From positions 1 through 64,000 of the forward strand of contig JAVWVS010000009.1 of NCBI GenBank assembly GCA_036666555.1: 64,000 nucleotides of DNA, written 5' to 3'. Positions 26,037 through 34,655 of this stretch are shown piece after piece; positions within the stretch are counted from its first letter, which is position 1, and each line of letters opens with the position of its first letter. A program made the position numbers and the translations under genes. The DNA comes from UMGS1251 sp036666555. GTDB taxonomy: Bacteria; Bacillota; Clostridia; Lachnospirales; Lachnospiraceae. A model generated the notes under the pieces. It did no database searches and was not told the origin of the DNA. It worked only from the letters and a program-made list of their open reading frames with translations.

Positions 26037-26512
26037 CAATTAAAAACACCCTCTATTCCCGGAAAATAGAGATGGCCACATAAGGTGTAGGCATGTTTTT
26101 GAAGCAACCCATTCATTTTTACATTGGCTCCGTAAGTGTCACTTTTTAAATAGAAAACATGATGGCTCCGTGCAATTTCATCTGCAAAGGAAAGAAGACG
26201 ATGACCGATACCACGACCACGGCTATCCGGATCTACGGCCATGCGGTGAACCACCATGGCTGTTTCTGTCTTTGCCCAGGAAATGGGCTGGTATTGTGGC
26301 GACTCTGTAAAATTGACGCATAAAACACCATCTACAATGCCATCGGTTTCATGGACATAAAGGGTCTCTTCTACAATATCTGCTTGAAAATCCGCTTTGG
26401 TTGGATAGGTTGGATCCCATTGTGGATTATTTTCCTGTAGCATGAGAGCAGATGCTTTCGTTACCAGTATCATAATAGAATCAAGGTCTGTCGTACGTGC
26501 ATTTCGAATCAT
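25967..26512 (-). CDS. GNAT family N-acetyltransferase
   Basis: The 181-residue protein has the acetyl-CoA binding motif A, VVHRMAVDPDSRGRGIGHRLL, with RGRGIG as the pyrophosphate loop. The substrate is unknown. The start is the ATG behind AGGAGG (complement 26512); the longer frame upstream has no ribosome binding site. The C-terminal 23 codons run over the end of the opposite-strand DUF3810 gene, and the last residues beyond YEKSL look non-conserved, as if the frame had been extended. Confidence 0.88.
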   Translation of the reverse strand: MIRNARTTDLDSIMILVTKASALMLQENNPQWDPTYPTKADFQADIVEETLYVHETDGIVDGVLCVNFTESPQYQPISWAKTETAMVVHRMAVDPDSRGRGIGHRLLSFADEIARSHHVFYLKSDTYGANVKMNGLLQKHAYTLCGHLYFPGIEGVFNCYEKSLSEKESNLYTTSKSTMRS

Positions 26513-26651
26513 TTGGTACCTCCTGGTTTTGTATGGTGAAATCTTTTTACAAAAGTATAGCATTTTTTAAGGAGTTTTTGCAAGAAAATTACAGGGGAGG
26601 AACCAATGAGCTGATGGTAGAATATGTTAATAGAAAAGGAATCTTTCTATC

Positions 26652-27563
26652 ATGAGTGAAATAAAACAAGCAATCAATTATTGGTGTGAGGACACCGTAT
26701 CCCAAAAACACTTGGGGCAGGGTGTAGGAATCGCGGTACTGGATACGGGGATTATGCTGCATCCGGATTTTGGAAACCGAATTTCCGCTTTTTGTGATAT
26801 TGTCAATGAACAACGGATCATCTATGACGACAACGGGCATGGTACCCATGTCTCTGGGTTGCTTGTGGGAAGTGGAAGAGTATCACAGGGGCTTTATGCG
26901 GGAATTGCGCCCAAAGGTCATTTGGCTATGGTGAAAGTGCTGAATCAAAAAGGAAGTGGGAAGATCGCCCATGTGCTGGCTGGGCTTCAATGGGTCATAG
27001 AAAACAGGGATCGTTATGGAATTCGAATTGTGAATGTATCAGTGGGAACCATACCTAAAATTGGCGATAAAGAGGAGGAAAAATTAATTGAAGGGGTGGA
27101 AGCAGCTTGGGACTATGGGTTAGTTGTAATTACAGCTGCTGGTAATTACGGACCGGAAAGCGGAACCATTACCACACCGGGAATTAGCCGAAAAGTGATT
27201 ACGGTTGGATCTTCCGATGAGGGAATGTGCATGGGACATTCAGGCCTTTTGAAAAAGGATTATTCCGGAAGAGGTCCTACCATGGAATGTGTGTGTAAGC
27301 CGGATGTAGTTGCGCCGGGTTCCCATATGATTTCTTGCAATGCCAATTACCGTCAGAAGAACACGCCCCCTTATATTAGTAAAAGTGGTACGTCTATGTC
27401 CACGCCGGTAGTGTCAGGTGCCATTGCATTATTGTTATCCAAATATCCCGATTTGAGTAATGTAGAAGTAAAGTTACGGCTGCGGGAAAGCTGCAGAGAC
27501 CTAGGAGAGCCAGCCAACAGGCAGGGGTGGGGGATGTTGGATGTAGCCAAACTGATGAGATAA
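26652..27563 (+). CDS. Intracellular-type subtilisin-like serine protease (S8)
   Basis: This 303-residue protease has an intact catalytic triad: Asp31 in AVLDTGI, His63 in NGHGTHVSGLL and Ser248 in SGTSMSTPVVSGA. Asn is also present in the oxyanion region (TAAGNYG). There is no signal peptide and no I9 propeptide, so it should act inside the cell, like AprX or the ISP group. Its ATG overlaps the stop of a possible 13-codon leader ORF (26614-26655), which lies behind a GGGGAGG site. A hairpin follows the gene. Confidence 0.92.
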   Translation: MSEIKQAINYWCEDTVSQKHLGQGVGIAVLDTGIMLHPDFGNRISAFCDIVNEQRIIYDDNGHGTHVSGLLVGSGRVSQGLYAGIAPKGHLAMVKVLNQKGSGKIAHVLAGLQWVIENRDRYGIRIVNVSVGTIPKIGDKEEEKLIEGVEAAWDYGLVVITAAGNYGPESGTITTPGISRKVITVGSSDEGMCMGHSGLLKKDYSGRGPTMECVCKPDVVAPGSHMISCNANYRQKNTPPYISKSGTSMSTPVVSGAIALLLSKYPDLSNVEVKLRLRESCRDLGEPANRQGWGMLDVAKLMR

Positions 27564-27568
27564 AAAAA

Positions 27569-27596
27569 TGCTGTCAAGAAAAAACACTTGACAGCA
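27569..27596. repeat. 10-bp inverted repeat overlapping the ylxM-ffh promoter
   Basis: TGCTGTCAAG (27569-27578) is inverted at 27587-27596 with an 8-base A-rich spacer. The right arm contains the TTGACA of the promoter below. No T run follows on the plus strand, so it is a poor plus-strand terminator; it could be an operator or a minus-strand terminator. Confidence 0.6.
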
Positions 27597-27616
27597 GAAA
27601 AAAGTTGTTATATGAT
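27588..27616 (+). promoter_or_regulatory. Sigma-A promoter of the ylxM-ffh operon
   Basis: A perfect TTGACA and TATGAT are 17 bases apart, 17 bases before the ylxM start. This is one of the best promoters in the window and fits an operon for the SRP and ribosome maturation. Confidence 0.8.
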
Positions 27617-27632
27617 ATCTGAGGTGAACGAT

Positions 27633-27977
27633 ATGGAAAAATTTTTAGAACAGACATTGTTATATGATTTTTATGGAGAGTTATTGACGGAGCATCAAAA
27701 GAGAATATACGAACAGTTTTCATCGGAGGACCTATCGCTAAGCGAGATTGCCGAAGATGAAGGAATTAGCAGGCAAGGGGTGCATGACTTAATTAAGCGG
27801 TGCAACAAGTCCTTGGAAGAATATGAAAATAAACTGCACCTGGTCAGTAAATTTCTTTCCATCAAAGAAAAAGTGCACCGTATGGATGTGTTACTGGAAA
27901 CTCATGATAGCAGCAATACCGATGATTTGCTCAGCCACATCAGGCGAATGGCAGATGAAATTATAGAGGAGTTATAA
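27633..27977 (+). CDS. ylxM: YlxM/p13-like helix-turn-helix protein, SRP-associated
   Basis: The 114-residue protein has a sigma-70 region 4-like helix-turn-helix (LTEHQKRIYEQF...SLSEIAEDEGISRQGVHDLIKRC, about 18-60). YlxM proteins are encoded next to ffh in Firmicutes and in streptococci stimulate SRP GTPase activity. The start is the ATG behind GAGGTGA; the frame open further upstream would overlap the promoter. One base separates it from ffh. Confidence 0.92.
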   Translation: MEKFLEQTLLYDFYGELLTEHQKRIYEQFSSEDLSLSEIAEDEGISRQGVHDLIKRCNKSLEEYENKLHLVSKFLSIKEKVHRMDVLLETHDSSNTDDLLSHIRRMADEIIEEL

Positions 27978-27978
27978 T

Positions 27979-29331
27979 ATGGCATTTGACAGCTTAACAG
28001 AAAAACTTCAAAATGTATTTAAAAATCTGCGAAGCAAGGGACGTTTGACTCAAGATGATGTAAAAGCTGCATTAAAAGAGGTCAAGATGGCTCTTTTAGA
28101 AGCGGATGTAAACTTTAAGGTCGTAAAAAACTTTGTCAAGGATGTACAGGAACGTGCCGTTGGACAAGATGTGATGAACGGTCTGAATCCGGGACAGATG
28201 GTCATTAAGATCGTGAATGAAGAACTGGTGAAATTAATGGGTTCGGATACCACAGAGATTACATTACAACCGGGAAGTGCAATTACCGTTATTATGATGG
28301 CAGGTCTGCAAGGTGCAGGTAAGACCACTACCACCGCAAAACTTGCAGGTAAATTTAAATTAAAAGGGAAAAAACCATTATTGGTTGCTTGTGATATTTA
28401 TCGTCCGGCTGCAATTAAACAGTTGCAGGTGAATGGTGAGAAACAGGGCGTGGAAGTATTTTCCATGGGAGATAAGAACGCACCGGCGAACATTGCCAAA
28501 GCGGCTTTGGAACATGCAGCGAAAAATGGAAATCAAATTGTTATTTTAGATACAGCAGGGCGACTTCATATTGATGATGAGATGATGAAAGAACTGCAGG
28601 ATATGAAAGAAGCGGTCACCGTACATCAGACCATCTTGGTCGTAGATGCTATGACCGGACAAGATGCTGTAAATGTAGCCAGTCATTTCCATGAAAAGAT
28701 TGGAATTGACGGAGTGATTGTGACGAAGTTAGATGGGGATACAAGGGGTGGAGCAGCGCTTTCCATCAAGGCAGTGACTGGGCGTCCGATTTTGTATGTA
28801 GGTATGGGTGAAAAACTTTCCGATTTGGAACAGTTTTATCCGGAACGTATGGCTTCCCGTATATTGGGGATGGGCGATGTGCTGACGCTGATTGAAAAAG
28901 CAGGCGCAGAAATTGATGAAGAAAAAGCCAAAAATATGGCGCAAAAGATGAAAAAAGCCCAGTTTGATTATGATGATTATCTGGAAAGCATGAAACAGAT
29001 GAAAAACATGGGTGGATTTGCAAGTGTAATGAACATGCTCCCGGGAATGGGCGGGGGACAGATGCCGGATATCGATTCCGAAGAAGGCGAGAAAAAGATG
29101 GCCCGCATGGAAGCAATGATCTATTCCATGACCTTGGAAGAACGGGGGAATCCGGATCTTCTGAATCCATCCAGAAAACATCGCATTGCCAAAGGCGCCG
29201 GTGTAGATATCAGTGAAGTGAACCGGATGGTCAAACAATTTGACCAGGCAAAGAAGATGATGAAAAAACTCCCATCTATGATGGGTGGCAAAATGGGTAA
29301 AAAGGGTAAATTCAATTTTCCTTTTTCATAA
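27979..29331 (+). CDS. ffh: Signal recognition particle protein Ffh
   Basis: The 450-residue GTPase targets nascent membrane and secreted proteins to the translocon with SRP RNA and FtsY. The NG domain shows GLQGAGKTTTT, DIYRPAAIKQL, DTAGRLH and TKLDGDTRGGA. The Met-rich M domain (about 300-450) contains GMGDVLTLIEKA and HRIAKGAG, which contact SRP RNA and signal peptides. Length is normal. It is coupled to ylxM and followed by rpsP. Confidence 0.97.
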   Translation: MAFDSLTEKLQNVFKNLRSKGRLTQDDVKAALKEVKMALLEADVNFKVVKNFVKDVQERAVGQDVMNGLNPGQMVIKIVNEELVKLMGSDTTEITLQPGSAITVIMMAGLQGAGKTTTTAKLAGKFKLKGKKPLLVACDIYRPAAIKQLQVNGEKQGVEVFSMGDKNAPANIAKAALEHAAKNGNQIVILDTAGRLHIDDEMMKELQDMKEAVTVHQTILVVDAMTGQDAVNVASHFHEKIGIDGVIVTKLDGDTRGGAALSIKAVTGRPILYVGMGEKLSDLEQFYPERMASRILGMGDVLTLIEKAGAEIDEEKAKNMAQKMKKAQFDYDDYLESMKQMKNMGGFASVMNMLPGMGGGQMPDIDSEEGEKKMARMEAMIYSMTLEERGNPDLLNPSRKHRIAKGAGVDISEVNRMVKQFDQAKKMMKKLPSMMGGKMGKKGKFNFPFS

Positions 29332-29363
29332 ATAAAAACAAAAAATTCATGGAGGTGAATCAA

Positions 29364-29609
29364 ATGGCAGTAAAAATCAGATTAAAAAGAATGGGACAAA
29401 AGAAAGCTCCTTTCTATAGAATCGTAGTAGCGGATGCAAGAGCTCCCAGAGATGGAAGATTAATCGAAGAAATCGGTACTTATGATCCTAGACAAGATCC
29501 AAGTGTATTTAAAGTAGATGAAGAAGCAGCAAAGAAATGGTTAAATAACGGAGCTCAGCCTACAGAAGTAGTTGGCAAAATTTTCAAAGCAGCCGGTATT
29601 GAAAAATAG
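29364..29609 (+). CDS. rpsP: 30S ribosomal protein S16
   Basis: The 81-residue protein begins MAVKIRLKRMGQKKAPFYRI, the S16 signature, and includes GTYDPRQDP. The correct ATG is 29364, 8 bases after GGAGG; a further ATG at 29349 in frame overlaps that site. It assembles early in the 30S subunit. Gene order ffh-rpsP-khpA-rimM-trmD is the usual Firmicutes arrangement. Confidence 0.97.
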   Translation: MAVKIRLKRMGQKKAPFYRIVVADARAPRDGRLIEEIGTYDPRQDPSVFKVDEEAAKKWLNNGAQPTEVVGKIFKAAGIEK

Positions 29610-29631
29610 GCTGTACCTTGGAGGTGAGCAT

Positions 29632-29862
29632 ATGAAAGAATTAGTTGAAGTAATTGCAAAAGCTTTAGTAGACCAACCGGAAGACGTTGTAGTCACAGAG
29701 AAAACAGAAGGTAAGACCACTGTTCTGGAACTAAAAGTAGCGGATTCGGATATGGGAAAAGTAATCGGCAAGCAGGGACGCATTGCAAAAGCAATCCGTT
29801 CGGTAGTAAAGGCGGCCGCAGCTAAGGAAGATAAAAAAGTAATTGTTGAAATCATGCAATAA
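29632..29862 (+). CDS. khpA: KH domain RNA-binding protein KhpA (YlqC)
   Basis: The 76-residue protein is a single KH domain with VIGKQGRIAKAIRSVVKAAA containing the GxxG loop. KhpA pairs with KhpB/Jag to bind many RNAs, and loss in streptococci affects cell length. A GGAGGTGA site precedes the ATG at 29632. The 77 bases that follow hold a small GGT/ACC hairpin (about 29893-29910) followed by TTTT, possibly a weak attenuator before rimM. Confidence 0.95.
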   Translation: MKELVEVIAKALVDQPEDVVVTEKTEGKTTVLELKVADSDMGKVIGKQGRIAKAIRSVVKAAAAKEDKKVIVEIMQ

Positions 29863-29939
29863 GCTTTTGAACCAGGATAGGTCTTTGCCTAATGAAGGTA
29901 GGGACCTTCCTTTTATGAAAAAAGGAAAAGGAGCTTACT

Positions 29940-30446
29940 ATGGAACCGTTATTACAAATTGGTGTGATTTCATCTACGCATGGAGTAAAGGGAGAAGTCA
30001 AAGTATTTCCCACCACAGATGATGTGACACGGTTTAAAAAATTAAAGCAAGTGATACTTGATACCGGAAAAGAACAATTAACGTTGGATATCCAGGGCGT
30101 GAAGTTTTTCAAGCAATTTGCCATTGTGAAATTCAAAGGAATTGATGATATAAATGAGATTGAAAAATATAAAGGAAGACCCTTATTAGTAGAACGAAAA
30201 GATGCGGTGAAACTACAAGAAGATGAATATTTTATTGCAGACATGATTGGCATGAAGGTCATTACGGAAGATATGGAAGCGTTTGGGACATTGGTGGACG
30301 TACTGGAGACCGGAGCGAATGACGTGTATGTAATTGAAACGAAAGATAAAAAAGAGGTGCTGATTCCGGCAATCAAACAATGTGTTTTACAAGTTTCCAT
30401 GGAAACAATGGAAATGAAAATCCGATTATTAGATGGGCTTTTGTAG
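29940..30446 (+). CDS. rimM: 16S rRNA processing protein RimM
   Basis: The 168-residue protein helps mature the 16S 3' domain and binds S19. The N-terminal domain shows IGVISSTHGVKGEVKVFPTTD and the C-terminal PRC barrel shows DVLETGANDVYVIE and EVLIPAIKQCVLQVS. AAAGGAG precedes the ATG. It lies between khpA and trmD as expected. Confidence 0.96.
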   Translation: MEPLLQIGVISSTHGVKGEVKVFPTTDDVTRFKKLKQVILDTGKEQLTLDIQGVKFFKQFAIVKFKGIDDINEIEKYKGRPLLVERKDAVKLQEDEYFIADMIGMKVITEDMEAFGTLVDVLETGANDVYVIETKDKKEVLIPAIKQCVLQVSMETMEMKIRLLDGLL

Positions 30447-30471
30447 AGCAAAGCATAAGGAGAAACGATAT

Positions 30472-31194
30472 ATGAATTTTCATATTTTAACATTATTTCC
30501 TCAGATGGTTCTGGATGGACTTCATACAAGCATTATCGGCAGGGCAATGGAGAAGGGGCTGTTAAGCATTGAAGCTTTGGATATCCGGGATTATGCCTTT
30601 AATAAACACAATACCGTAGATGATTATCCCTATGGTGGAGGTGCGGGGATGCTGATGCAGGCAGAACCGGTATACCTGGCTTATGAAGCAGTAGCCAAAA
30701 AGGCGAAGAAGAAACCAAGGGTCATTTATCTGTCCCCTCAGGGAACGACGTTTTCCCAGGAGCTTGCAGAAGAATATGCAAAAGAAGAAGAGCTGATTCT
30801 ACTGTGTGGGCATTATGAGGGTATTGACGAACGTGTAATAGAAGAAATCGTGACGGACTATGTCTCCATTGGAGATTATGTGCTGACTGGAGGAGAGCTT
30901 CCGGCTATGGTGATGGTGGATACCATTGCAAGACTGGTACCAGGGGTGCTTCATAACGATGTATCCGCAGAGTTTGAATCTTTTCAAGACCATTTACTGG
31001 AATATCCACAGTATACTCGACCGGAGACCTGGCATGAGAAAAAAGTGCCGGAGGTCCTATTGTCGGGGCATCATGCAAATATTGAAAAATGGAGACGGGA
31101 ACAGTCTCTTTACCGAACCAGAGAATATCGTCCGGATTTATTGGAACAGGCAAAATTGACGAAAAAAGAAATAGAATGGTTAGAAAAACAGTAA
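30472..31194 (+). CDS. trmD: tRNA (guanine-N1)-methyltransferase TrmD
   Basis: The 240-residue SPOUT enzyme methylates G37 of tRNAs that read CNN codons, preventing frameshifts. MNFHILTLFPQMV, DYPYGGGAGMLMQAEP, YLSPQGTTF, CGHYEGIDERV and GDYVLTGGELPAM form the trefoil-knot SAM site. The ATG at 30472 follows AAGGAGAA; the longer open frame overlaps rimM. In most Firmicutes rplS comes next, but here a terminator and a convergent MATE gene intervene. Confidence 0.97.
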   Translation: MNFHILTLFPQMVLDGLHTSIIGRAMEKGLLSIEALDIRDYAFNKHNTVDDYPYGGGAGMLMQAEPVYLAYEAVAKKAKKKPRVIYLSPQGTTFSQELAEEYAKEEELILLCGHYEGIDERVIEEIVTDYVSIGDYVLTGGELPAMVMVDTIARLVPGVLHNDVSAEFESFQDHLLEYPQYTRPETWHEKKVPEVLLSGHHANIEKWRREQSLYRTREYRPDLLEQAKLTKKEIEWLEKQ

Positions 31195-31195
31195 A

Positions 31196-31229
31196 AAACG
31201 GGGAGTCTGTGAATGACAGACCCCCGTTT
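31196..31229. terminator. Terminator between trmD and a convergent MATE gene
   Basis: AAACGGGG plus GTCTGT (31196-31210, one bulged A) pairs with ACAGACCCCCGTTT (31216-31229) across a 5-base loop. The A run on the left and the T-rich right flank make it usable in both directions. Confidence 0.85.
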
Positions 31230-31231
31230 CC

Positions 31232-32590
31232 TTATTTTAATTTTCGATAATTTTTGGTGAATAATATGGCTGTCACCGTTACCGCAATGGTATCTGCAAT
31301 GGGTTCTGCCAAAAATACAGCCATGACTTGGTTGGAAAAGAAGAATGGAAGAATAAAAATCAGTGGTATGAGTAAGATGACTTTACGAAGCAAGGCAAGA
31401 AACACAGAGGTTTTAGCATTGCCCAGTGCGATAAAGGTCTGCTGGCAAGCAATCTGAATCCCGAACAGTAGCGATGCTGCCATATAAATACGAATGGACC
31501 AGGTGGTATAATCAGCAAGTGCAGCGCTATTTGTAAAGATAGCAATGAAGATGCGTGGAAGGAACATGGCAATAGCCCAAAGCATAGTCGAATAGAGCAG
31601 ACATGCTTTTAAAAGCAGTTTAAATGTTTTCTTCACACGGTCGATATTGCCGGCGCCATAGTTAAAGCTGATGATAGGCTGTGCGCCTTGGGTAAGTCCT
31701 TGGAGCGGCAGCATGCAAAACTGCATCAGACTGGTCAAAATAGTCATGGCACCTACTGCAATATCACCACCATATTTTAATAATGAAGTATTGAAGCTGA
31801 CGGACAAGACACTTTCAGTAAACTGCATAATAAAAGGGGATAGTCCAAGTGCCAGACAAGGTAGTATGGTTCGCGTATTGGGTTTCAGGTTTTCTTTGCG
31901 GATGCGTAGAGAACTTTTTTTAGAAAGCAGAAATTTCAGTACCCAGATACACGAAATCGCCTGTGAAATAATCGTTGCCAGGGCAGCTCCTTTCACACCC
32001 ATATGAAATCCAAAGATGAAAATAGGGTCTAGGATAATGTTGCAAATAGCACCAATGGCAACGGTAAACATTCCGGTTTTTGCATATCCCTGGGCATTGA
32101 TAAAAGCATTTAACCCCAGTGAAAATTGAACGAATATGGTTCCGATGGAATAAATTTTCATATAATCCCAAGCATAGGATATGGTATTTCCACTGGCACC
32201 AAACAGCATGAGAATAGGATGTCCAAAGGCTAAGAAAACAACCGTTAGCAAAACGGCAATCAGAGCAAGCATGGTGGTACAGTTTCCAAGGATTTTTTCT
32301 GCAGCAGGTTTATCCCCTTTTCCCATCATAATAGAAGCACGCGGGGCACCTCCCATACTAACCAGTGCAGCAAATGCAGAAATGGCCATGATAATCGGCA
32401 TGGTAACCCCCACACCGGTAAGGGCTTCCGGACCGATTTTAGGAATGTGACCAATGTACATCCGGTCCACCATGTTATACATAACATTGATGACTTGAGC
32501 TAGAATAGCAGGGAGCGCCAGACGAAAAAACAGTTTTCCCAGAGCATCATTTCCCAAATCCGCTTCTTTGGATGTTTTTAGTTGTTTCAT
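31232..32590 (-). CDS. MATE family efflux transporter
   Basis: The 452-residue protein has twelve hydrophobic segments with the MATE patterns LALPAILAQVINVMYNMVDRMYIG and GAGNIDRVKKTFK (PIISFNYGAG). It belongs to the MepA-like branch by its GAPRASIMMGKGD loop. The substrate is unknown. AAGGAAG precedes the ATG. The upstream region (32600-32645) holds a perfect ATGATATCAT palindrome that might bind a repressor. The gene sits on the opposite strand inside an otherwise co-directional ribosome maturation cluster. Confidence 0.92.
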   Translation of the reverse strand: MKQLKTSKEADLGNDALGKLFFRLALPAILAQVINVMYNMVDRMYIGHIPKIGPEALTGVGVTMPIIMAISAFAALVSMGGAPRASIMMGKGDKPAAEKILGNCTTMLALIAVLLTVVFLAFGHPILMLFGASGNTISYAWDYMKIYSIGTIFVQFSLGLNAFINAQGYAKTGMFTVAIGAICNIILDPIFIFGFHMGVKGAALATIISQAISCIWVLKFLLSKKSSLRIRKENLKPNTRTILPCLALGLSPFIMQFTESVLSVSFNTSLLKYGGDIAVGAMTILTSLMQFCMLPLQGLTQGAQPIISFNYGAGNIDRVKKTFKLLLKACLLYSTMLWAIAMFLPRIFIAIFTNSAALADYTTWSIRIYMAASLLFGIQIACQQTFIALGNAKTSVFLALLRKVILLIPLIFILPFFFSNQVMAVFLAEPIADTIAVTVTAILFTKNYRKLK

Positions 32591-32673
32591 AATATAACTT
32601 CCTTTCCTATATCATTTATACATGTAGAACATGATATCATAGGGAAATAAAGAAGTAAAGAGATAAAAAAACC

Positions 32674-32702
32674 TTGCGCACCACGGTGAATTGTGGTAAA
32701 AT
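32674..32702 (+). promoter_or_regulatory. Promoter of rplS
   Basis: TTGCGC and TAAAAT are 17 bases apart, 80 bases before rplS. This explains how rplS is expressed after being cut off from trmD. Confidence 0.6.
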
Positions 32703-32707
32703 CTAAT

Positions 32708-32782
32708 AGTTGTGAGAAGAAGCGATGGTCCTCTGGTACAAGATATGTATTAAGAACGTCAAAATATAAAGGAGGTCGCACA
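32708..32782 (+). promoter_or_regulatory. Candidate L19 mRNA leader
   Basis: The 75-base 5' region contains GCGATGGTCCTCTGGTACAAG and later AAGAACGTC, which resembles the structured leader reported before rplS in Firmicutes (Rfam L19_leader). I matched it from memory of the motif; a covariance-model search would be needed to be sure. It ends in the AAAGGAGG ribosome binding site. Confidence 0.5.
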
Positions 32783-33130
32783 ATGAATGACATTATTAAG
32801 AATATTGAAGCAGAACAATTAAAGGCAGATGTACCTGAATTTAACGTAGGTGATACCGTGAAAGTATATGGTAAAATCAAAGAAGGTACTCGTGAAAGAA
32901 TCCAGATTTTTGAAGGAACAGTCCTGAAGAAACAAGGTGGAAGCACGAGAGCAACATTTACAGTAAGAAAGAGCTCTAATGGTATCGGAGTTGAGAAAAC
33001 TTGGCCATTACATTCTCCCAATGTAGAACGTGTGGAAGTCATCCGCCGTGGTAAAGTAAGAAGAGCAAAATTGAATTACTTAAGAGGACGTGTAGGTAAG
33101 AGAGCGAAAGTAAGAGAATTAGTAAAATAG
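32783..33130 (+). CDS. rplS: 50S ribosomal protein L19
   Basis: The 115-residue protein contains the L19 signatures GDTVKVYGKIKEGTRERIQIFEG and RRGKVRRAKLNYLRGRVGKRAKV. It lies at the 30S-50S interface and forms bridges with 16S rRNA. The ATG at 32783 follows AAAGGAGG. The gene has its own promoter and terminator. Confidence 0.97.
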   Translation: MNDIIKNIEAEQLKADVPEFNVGDTVKVYGKIKEGTRERIQIFEGTVLKKQGGSTRATFTVRKSSNGIGVEKTWPLHSPNVERVEVIRRGKVRRAKLNYLRGRVGKRAKVRELVK

Positions 33131-33138
33131 TAAATGTG

Positions 33139-33176
33139 GAAAGGGACAATACATCATGTATATTGTCCCTTTCGTT
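33139..33176 (+). terminator. Terminator after rplS
   Basis: GAAAGGGACAATA (33139-33151) pairs perfectly with 33161-33173 (13 bp) around a 9-base loop; the T run is short, interrupted by one G. Confidence 0.75.
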
Positions 33177-33193
33177 TACACTGAGGGGAAGAT

Positions 33194-33775
33194 ATGCATA
33201 AATTATCGTTTCGGAAAGAAAAAGTGAGAATGAATTGGGATGGTGTGAAGTCAGCAGGAGTATGGACCTTTCAGATATTACTTGTTTGCTTGTTCGCCTT
33301 TGTTTTTGTGTGGTATTTTGGACAACGGGTCAGTATGATTGGAGATTCCATGAAACCCTTATTAAAAAATGGGGATATCGTGTTAATCAATCGGATTGTC
33401 TATGATGCAAGTACGCCAAAAAGAGGTGATATTGTTGCCTTTCGACCCAATGGAAATGAGAACTCACATTTTTATTTTAAAAGATTGATAGGACTACCGG
33501 GAGAAACCGTTCAAATAAAAGAGAATCAAATATATATCAATGGTAAAAAGATCCAAGAAAAACAAAAGACCACCAAGATAGAAGAGGCGGGACTTGCCAA
33601 AGACAAAATCCAATTAAAGGGAGATGAATACTTTGTATTAGGCGATAACCGTAAAAGCAGTGAGGATAGTCGAATGGCAGATGTGGGAAATGTAAAACGT
33701 TCTGAGATAGAAGGAAAAGCATGGTTTATAGTTTCCCCCCATAAGCATTTTGGCTTTATAAAAAAGGAGAAATAA
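33194..33775 (+). CDS. lepB: Signal peptidase I (first copy)
   Basis: The 193-residue enzyme has a single membrane anchor (about 23-43) and an outside catalytic domain. It removes signal peptides from secreted proteins using the Ser52/Lys96 dyad: MIGDSMKP and FYFKRLIGLPGE, then GDEYFVLGDNRKSSEDSR. It is followed one base later by rbgA. A second copy lies on the other side of rbgA. Confidence 0.95.
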   Translation: MHKLSFRKEKVRMNWDGVKSAGVWTFQILLVCLFAFVFVWYFGQRVSMIGDSMKPLLKNGDIVLINRIVYDASTPKRGDIVAFRPNGNENSHFYFKRLIGLPGETVQIKENQIYINGKKIQEKQKTTKIEEAGLAKDKIQLKGDEYFVLGDNRKSSEDSRMADVGNVKRSEIEGKAWFIVSPHKHFGFIKKEK

Positions 33776-33776
33776 T

Positions 33777-34628
33777 ATGCATTTTCAATGGTACCCGGGA
33801 CATATGACAAAAGCGAAGAGGATGATGCAAGACAGCATTAAATTAATTGATCTGGTAATTGAACTGGTAGATGCCAGAATCCCTATGAGCAGTCGAAATC
33901 CAGAAATAGATGAACTAGGCAAGAATAAAGCGAGATTGATTTTATTAAACAAAGCGGATTTAGCAGAAGAAAAATGGAATGATGCATGGGCGGCTTATTT
34001 TAAAGAAAAGGGATATTCCGTTATTAAAGTGAACTCAAAAAAAGGTGGTGGCGTGAAATCCATCCAAGGAGTTATTCAAGAGGCTTGTAAAGAAAAGACA
34101 GAACGGGACCGAAAACGGGGTATCTTAAATCGTCCCATTCGGGCGATGGTAGTAGGAATCCCCAATGTAGGAAAATCTACTTTTATTAATTCTTTAGCAG
34201 GAAAAGCCTGTACAAAAACCGGAAATAAACCGGGAGTTACCAAAGGAAAACAGTGGATTCGCTTGAATAAAAATGTGGAATTATTGGATACACCGGGTAT
34301 TTTGTGGCCGAAATTTGAAGACCAGACAGTAGGGCTTCGACTGGCATTTACCGGTTCCATCAAAGATGAAATTTTAAATACAGAAGAATTGGCTGCAGAA
34401 ACCATTGGGTTTATGCTAAAACAGTATCCGGGGGTGTTGGCGGAAAAATATCAGATTGAAGAATCATCCGATCCTTATGTTTGTCTTTCTGAAATTGCAA
34501 AAAGTCGTCATTGTCTTTTGCGTGGCAATGAACTGGACACGGACAAGGCATCCAGATTATTAACAGATGATTTTAGAAATGGAAAGTTGGGAAGAATTAC
34601 GATTGAATTTCCGGCAGATTATGAATAA
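33777..34628 (+). CDS. rbgA: Ribosome biogenesis GTPase RbgA (YlqF)
   Basis: The 283-residue GTPase is needed for late 50S assembly. It is circularly permuted: G4 NKAD (58-61) comes before the P-loop GIPNVGKS (127-134) and the DTPG motif. It starts MHFQWYPGHMTKAKRMM, the RbgA signature, and ends with the ANTAR-like RNA-binding tail. The gene directly follows one signal peptidase and precedes another, as in other Clostridia. Confidence 0.96.
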   Translation: MHFQWYPGHMTKAKRMMQDSIKLIDLVIELVDARIPMSSRNPEIDELGKNKARLILLNKADLAEEKWNDAWAAYFKEKGYSVIKVNSKKGGGVKSIQGVIQEACKEKTERDRKRGILNRPIRAMVVGIPNVGKSTFINSLAGKACTKTGNKPGVTKGKQWIRLNKNVELLDTPGILWPKFEDQTVGLRLAFTGSIKDEILNTEELAAETIGFMLKQYPGVLAEKYQIEESSDPYVCLSEIAKSRHCLLRGNELDTDKASRLLTDDFRNGKLGRITIEFPADYE

Positions 34629-34655
34629 AATGGAACGAACGGAGGATAGAGATTC

